DNA of 64,000 nucleotides from Alcanivoracaceae bacterium (GTDB lineage Bacteria; Pseudomonadota; Gammaproteobacteria; Pseudomonadales; Alcanivoracaceae), in contig JAGLCJ010000002.1 in the NCBI GenBank assembly GCA_023146255.1, positions 1-64,000 of the forward strand. The letters run 5' to 3'. The first letter of the stretch is position 1; each line of letters starts with the position of its first letter. The notes beneath the pieces were generated by a model, which worked only from the letters and a program-made list of their open reading frames with translations, ran no database searches and was not told where the DNA came from. Position numbers and translations under genes: made by a program. Below, piece after piece: positions 60,469-64,000 of the stretch.

Positions 60469-61647
60469 GTGACAGAGAACAACAAGATCCCGCGTCATGC
60501 AGAGCGTGACTACAGTTCGGAAATGGCCGCTGAGCGCCGCGCCTTCATTACCGGCAAGACATCAGCCGGGTTGAATCATGTAGGCAGCTTTTCCTTTGAC
60601 CCGGCAGTGTTGCCCGGCAACATCGAGAACTTCTCCGGCGTCGCCCAGATACCGCTTGGTTTTGCCGGGCCGCTGCGCATCAACGGTGAGCACGCTCAGG
60701 GTGACTTCTATATTCCAATGGCGACCACCGAAGGGACCCTGCTGGCCAGCTATAACCGCGGCATGCGTATCGCCAGCGCCGCGGGTGGCATAACTACCAC
60801 GGTGATTGATGATTGCATGCAGCGGGCGCCGTTGTTTGTGTTCGAGAATGCCCGTGCTGCGCGGGACTTCGGCCGCTGGGTGCATGAGCATTTCTTTGCC
60901 ATCAAGGCGAAGGCAGAGGAAACCACAAAAAGCGGTCATCTGCGTGATATCCAGCAGTTCGCTCAGGGCAAGATGCGCTGGCTGCGATTCAACTACACCA
61001 CCGGTGATGCGGCCGGGCAGAACATGGTCAGCAAGGCGACCCGTCATGCCTGTCAGTGGATTCTGGAGCAGAAGCCACCGGGTCTGGAGCATTTCACGCT
61101 GGCCGCCAACTTCGATACCGACAAGAAGCATTCCGTGGTCAATGCATTGCACAGTCGTGGCAAGCGGGTGGTTGCAGAACTGACGTTGCCGGCGGAGATG
61201 GTGGAGAAGGTGCTGCACACCAGCAGCAAGGCGATGCATTACCAGCGTCAGTTATCCAATATGGGCGCGATGCTGGCCGGTTCAGTGAACAATGGCTCGC
61301 ATTTTGCCAACGGCATTACCGCAATGTTTATTGCCTGTGGGCAGGATGTTGCCAACGTTGCCGAATCTTCCGCTGGCATGGTTTATACCGAGTTGAAAGA
61401 CAATGGCGATTACTATGTCTCGGTGACGATCCCGGCGCTGATCGTGGCGACATATGGAGGCGGTACCGGCTTGCCGACACAGCGTGAGTGTCTCGAAGTG
61501 CTCGGCTGTTATGGCACCGGCAAGGTTAACCGGTTGGCGGAAATTATGGCCGCCGTCGTATTGTGTGGTGAGTTGTCACTCGGTGCGGCGATTGTCGCTG
61601 ATGAGTGGGTGTCGAGTCATGACAAATACGGTCGTAACCGACCGTAA
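60469..61647 (+). CDS. Hydroxymethylglutaryl-CoA reductase, class-I-like
   Basis: A 392-residue enzyme starting at GTG 60469 (GGAG six bases upstream; the longer upstream frame lacks a site). ENFSGVAQIPLGFAGPL, the catalytic Glu in TTEGTLLASYNRG, the catalytic Lys in TDKKHSVVNAL, GDAAGQNMVS, GSVNNGSHFANGITAMF, catalytic Asp in ACGQDVANV and GTGLPTQRECLEVLGC are all visible; a His near the end (SSHDKYG) can be the proton donor. This is the class I pattern (eukaryotes, archaea, some bacteria). It makes mevalonate from HMG-CoA. No other mevalonate gene is in the window, and gammaproteobacteria normally use the MEP pathway. Confidence 0.92.
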   Translation: MTENNKIPRHAERDYSSEMAAERRAFITGKTSAGLNHVGSFSFDPAVLPGNIENFSGVAQIPLGFAGPLRINGEHAQGDFYIPMATTEGTLLASYNRGMRIASAAGGITTTVIDDCMQRAPLFVFENARAARDFGRWVHEHFFAIKAKAEETTKSGHLRDIQQFAQGKMRWLRFNYTTGDAAGQNMVSKATRHACQWILEQKPPGLEHFTLAANFDTDKKHSVVNALHSRGKRVVAELTLPAEMVEKVLHTSSKAMHYQRQLSNMGAMLAGSVNNGSHFANGITAMFIACGQDVANVAESSAGMVYTELKDNGDYYVSVTIPALIVATYGGGTGLPTQRECLEVLGCYGTGKVNRLAEIMAAVVLCGELSLGAAIVADEWVSSHDKYGRNRP

Positions 61648-61673
61648 AGGAATATGCACCAGGGAGGATGGTG

Positions 61674-63161
61674 ATGAGCCAGGACGTGCTGAATACCAAT
61701 ACCAGTCAGTGGTCGCTGGTGATTCACAGGGTCACACAATCGTCGGTGGAGATCTGGGTGGGAACGCTGTTCCCGTTTATGAAAATGCCGGATCATGCCA
61801 GAGTTGTGATCCGTGATGATCAGGGGCAGGAAACAGAGCATCTGCTGGTTCGGGGCGACTGGCAGCGACCGTTTCGCAGTATGAATCAGCGCTTCTGGGC
61901 GTTGGTTACGGTAACCGCACTGACACCCGGGAAGCAGTATCGGGTGCGCTTCGAGCGACGTATCGAGGCGCTGGCGGGGGTGCGATCACAACCATTGTGG
62001 CAGCACCTGCGCGATGCCGAGTTCGGCACCTTGCCGGATGCGCTCCCCGGTCCGACCGAAGCGCCTTTCACGGTTGGGCTTGGCAGCTGCTTTTACAATC
62101 ACCGTGACGGCGGCCATGCGGCGGCAGCCTACAAGGCTATTTACGAGAATGGTGGCCATGCCAGTCCCGACATCACCTTTCTCAGTGGTGATCAGGTTTA
62201 TCTGGATATCGGCTTCGATTCACTGTCGCTGATTCCGAAAGAAATTCGCGAACGTATTGCCACGGATTATGCCGTTCACTGGCAGGCGCTAGGCAGCATC
62301 TTCACGCGCGGCGGCACCTGGATGTTGCCGGACGATCACGAGTACTGGAATGACTATCCGTTCTACGACTCACTGCTACCGACCTTGCTGCCACTGAAGT
62401 TGTCGCCCGTGCGCAGAGCCTGGTCTCAGGCTTCGCGCGATGCGGTCAGCAATATCCAGCGCAGCGCGCAGGTCGAAACCTTTTCGATCGGCAATGAGCT
62501 TTCATTCTGCATCGCGGACCTGCGTTCGTATCGACGCGGCAAGCGCTTTCTTCCCGAGGAATCATTCGCAAGGCTGTGCGACTGGGCGCGTAATCTTGAT
62601 TGCCCCGGTGTGTTGCTGGTGCCACAACCGTTGATTGTTGGTGACGAATCGCTGGAGCGAAACCTGCGCAGTTTTCCCGAGCAGTACGCGGCGCTACTCG
62701 GCGCCTTGGCCAGCAGTGGGCACGATGTGGTGCTGCTCAGTGGTGATGTGCACTTTGGCCGGATTGCCTCGGTGTCACTTGGTCAGCAGGGTGGCAAGTT
62801 GATCGAGATTATTTCTTCGCCGCTGTCGAACCTGACTGGCCTGAATGGTGTGGCCACCGCAACGGCAGAGCTGAAGCCGAAGCGTTTTCCGGACAATGCC
62901 ACGGCGGCGCGTTTGGGATGGTCCGCCAGTTCGGTGGATTACCGGAACGGCAGCTGGGCGGTGTCTACCCGGCCGGGCTTCCCCTTGTCTGCCTACCCGA
63001 AAGCCCGAACCCGCGAGCATTTCATGACCATCGGTTTTCGCCGCGACGGGTTGGGTGCTGTCAGCCTGGAGGCCAATGCCTGGCGCGTGCGCGAGCGGGC
63101 CGGTCCGGACAATATGCCGGTAGCGGATTTTACTCAGCCTTTTATCACCCGACTGCGCTAA
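61674..63161 (+). CDS. PhoD-like metallophosphatase
   Basis: A 495-residue protein. The ATG at 61674 is six bases after GGGAGG; an in-frame ATG at 61668 touches that site and is less likely. An N-terminal Fn3-like part (VEIWVGTLFPFM) is followed by the metallophosphoesterase: VGLGSCFYNH, LSGDQVYLDIGF, LPDDHEYWNDYP and LLSGDVHFGR supply the metal ligands. It has no clear signal peptide, unlike secreted PhoD. It lies 26 bases after the HMG-CoA reductase gene, probably in the same unit. Substrate unknown. Confidence 0.85.
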   Translation: MSQDVLNTNTSQWSLVIHRVTQSSVEIWVGTLFPFMKMPDHARVVIRDDQGQETEHLLVRGDWQRPFRSMNQRFWALVTVTALTPGKQYRVRFERRIEALAGVRSQPLWQHLRDAEFGTLPDALPGPTEAPFTVGLGSCFYNHRDGGHAAAAYKAIYENGGHASPDITFLSGDQVYLDIGFDSLSLIPKEIRERIATDYAVHWQALGSIFTRGGTWMLPDDHEYWNDYPFYDSLLPTLLPLKLSPVRRAWSQASRDAVSNIQRSAQVETFSIGNELSFCIADLRSYRRGKRFLPEESFARLCDWARNLDCPGVLLVPQPLIVGDESLERNLRSFPEQYAALLGALASSGHDVVLLSGDVHFGRIASVSLGQQGGKLIEIISSPLSNLTGLNGVATATAELKPKRFPDNATAARLGWSASSVDYRNGSWAVSTRPGFPLSAYPKARTREHFMTIGFRRDGLGAVSLEANAWRVRERAGPDNMPVADFTQPFITRLR

Positions 63162-63180
63162 GCCAGTCTAGAATGCCGGT

Positions 63181-63870
63181 ATGAGACTCGACTTCTTTAT
63201 TGCCCACGCCACCGGCTTGTCGCGCCGCGAGGTCAGGATACTGCTCGCTCGTGGCGAGATCACTGTTAATGATGAGCTCCGGCCGAAGGCGAATCTGCAG
63301 CTTCAGCCGGGTCAGGCGGTGCGTTGCCGTGGCACGCTGCTCAGCCTGCCCGGTCAGCGTTATCTGATGCTGCACAAGCCCGCCGGTGTGGTCAGCTCCA
63401 CTTCCGATCGTGACGGCACCTCGGTGCTGCAGTTGATTCCTGCCGAGCTGCGCCGGGATCTGCATATTGCCGGGCGCCTCGATGCAGACACCACCGGCCT
63501 GTTACTGCTGAGTTCAGATGGCCAGTGGTCGCATCGGATCACCTCACCAAAATCTTCCTGTAGCAAGGTCTATCGCGTTACGACCGCGCGTCCCCTGACC
63601 GGAGAAATGATCGGCCAGTTGCGCAGCGGAGTGCTGTTGCGGGGAGAGGAGCGGCCAACCCTGCCGGCGCAGGTTGAGCAGCTTGATGACTGCTGTCTGC
63701 GCCTGACCATTGATGAAGGCCGCTATCATCAGGTCAAGCGGATGCTGGCGGCGGTGGGCAATCATGTCGAGGCGCTGCATCGTGAACGGATCGGGCTGCT
63801 GGCGCTGGATCCTGCGCTGGCGCCCGGTGAGCATCGTGCCCTGACAGCAGAAGAAACGGCGTTATTCTGA
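63181..63870 (+). CDS. rsuA: 16S rRNA pseudouridine(516) synthase RsuA
   Basis: A 229-residue protein: an S4 RNA-binding domain (MRLDFFIAHATGLSRREVRI) and a pseudouridine synthase domain with catalytic Asp101 in AGRLDADTTGLLLLSSDG. Also visible are HKPAGVVSST and EGRYHQVKRMLAAVGNHV, typical of RsuA-type enzymes. It modifies U516 in 16S rRNA. Closely related rRNA or tRNA synthases of the RsuA/RluB/RluE group cannot be excluded, but length and S4 domain favour RsuA. Confidence 0.88.
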   Translation: MRLDFFIAHATGLSRREVRILLARGEITVNDELRPKANLQLQPGQAVRCRGTLLSLPGQRYLMLHKPAGVVSSTSDRDGTSVLQLIPAELRRDLHIAGRLDADTTGLLLLSSDGQWSHRITSPKSSCSKVYRVTTARPLTGEMIGQLRSGVLLRGEERPTLPAQVEQLDDCCLRLTIDEGRYHQVKRMLAAVGNHVEALHRERIGLLALDPALAPGEHRALTAEETALF

Positions 63871-63986
63871 ATCGCTCGTAACAAATCCCGATTTCAGGCA
63901 TCAGCAAGGCAGGATGTCCGGGAACCGGCTTGATGGGTTCCTCACAGTCACTGCGGTTCACTGCCGCGTGTGTTCAGGAGATAGCC

Positions 63987-64000
63987 ATGCAGCGACGACG
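63987..64000 (+). CDS. Start of a further gene, cut by the window edge
   Basis: An ATG at 63987 is preceded by CAGGAG six bases upstream and opens a frame MQRR that runs off the end. Only four full codons are visible, so no function can be given. The 116 bases before it, after rsuA, show no other gene. Confidence 0.45.

Overview
The window looks like a stretch of gammaproteobacterial chromosome of moderately high G+C (about 55-60% in sampled lines), most like Pseudomonadales/Oceanospirillales and possibly a relative of Alcanivorax. The reasons are the tRNA-fMet/rimP-nusA-infB-rbfA-truB-rpsO-pnp block, a monomeric NADP isocitrate dehydrogenase, and an aminotransferase-dksA-gluQ-cbrX-cbrA-cbrB-(sRNA)-pcnB-folK-dNK-panB-panC-panD-acs order that matches the Pseudomonas order closely. 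The first ~1.3 kb (dsbD C-terminus and a TlpA-like lipoprotein) is AT-rich (about 38% G+C in a sampled line). The composition changes at the tRNA-fMet gene, so this end may be acquired DNA or an assembly join.

Layout. 1-1.3 kb: thiol-redox genes. 1.3-10.4 kb: tRNA-fMet and the transcription/translation operon, with two intrinsic terminators before rimP. 10.5-12.7 kb: icd. 12.8-16.4 kb: a TetR regulator divergent from a 921-residue exported LamG protein with a CxxCH motif; two perfect 16-bp palindromes lie between them. 16.4-20.1 kb: an exported lipase-like hydrolase, an exported unknown protein and a divergent AraC regulator. 20-26.9 kb: acs and pantothenate/folate/RNA-processing genes, all on the minus strand. 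26.9-31.9 kb: the Cbr carbon-control locus, cbrX-cbrA-cbrB followed by an unannotated CrcZ-like sRNA with four A-rich Hfq/Crc-type motifs. 31.9-36.1 kb: gluQ, a DksA with a very long Lys/Ala/Pro tail, an aminotransferase and sfsA. 36.1-40.5 kb: a three-gene signalling cassette. 40.5-42.9 kb: srkA, a Rieske protein and a PfkB kinase. 43-49.3 kb: PBP1b, a TPR lipoprotein, a methyltransferase-like/GspE-PilB fusion ATPase with a frameshift near its C-terminus, and a MoxR-type ATPase overlapping the displaced tail. 49.4-51.7 kb: amidase and bile-acid-type symporter. 51.8-57.6 kb: ergothioneine (egtB, egtD), haem (hemL, hemJ) and thiamine (thiD, thiE) genes. 57.7-64 kb: argC, an unknown coiled-coil membrane protein, bactofilin, erpA, HMG-CoA reductase, a PhoD-like phosphatase and rsuA.

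The most unusual items are: (i) the CrcZ-like sRNA next to a CbrB that has kept its ATPase motifs but lost the sigma54-contacting GAFTGA loop, with no good -24/-12 promoter at the sRNA; (ii) the methyltransferase-secretion ATPase fusion coupled to a MoxR ATPase; (iii) the histone-H1-like extension on DksA; (iv) a phosphorelay protein carrying both a degenerate GGDEF and a degenerate EAL domain; and (v) a class-I-like HMG-CoA reductase. All functional statements rest on motif recognition by eye; no database search was possible.
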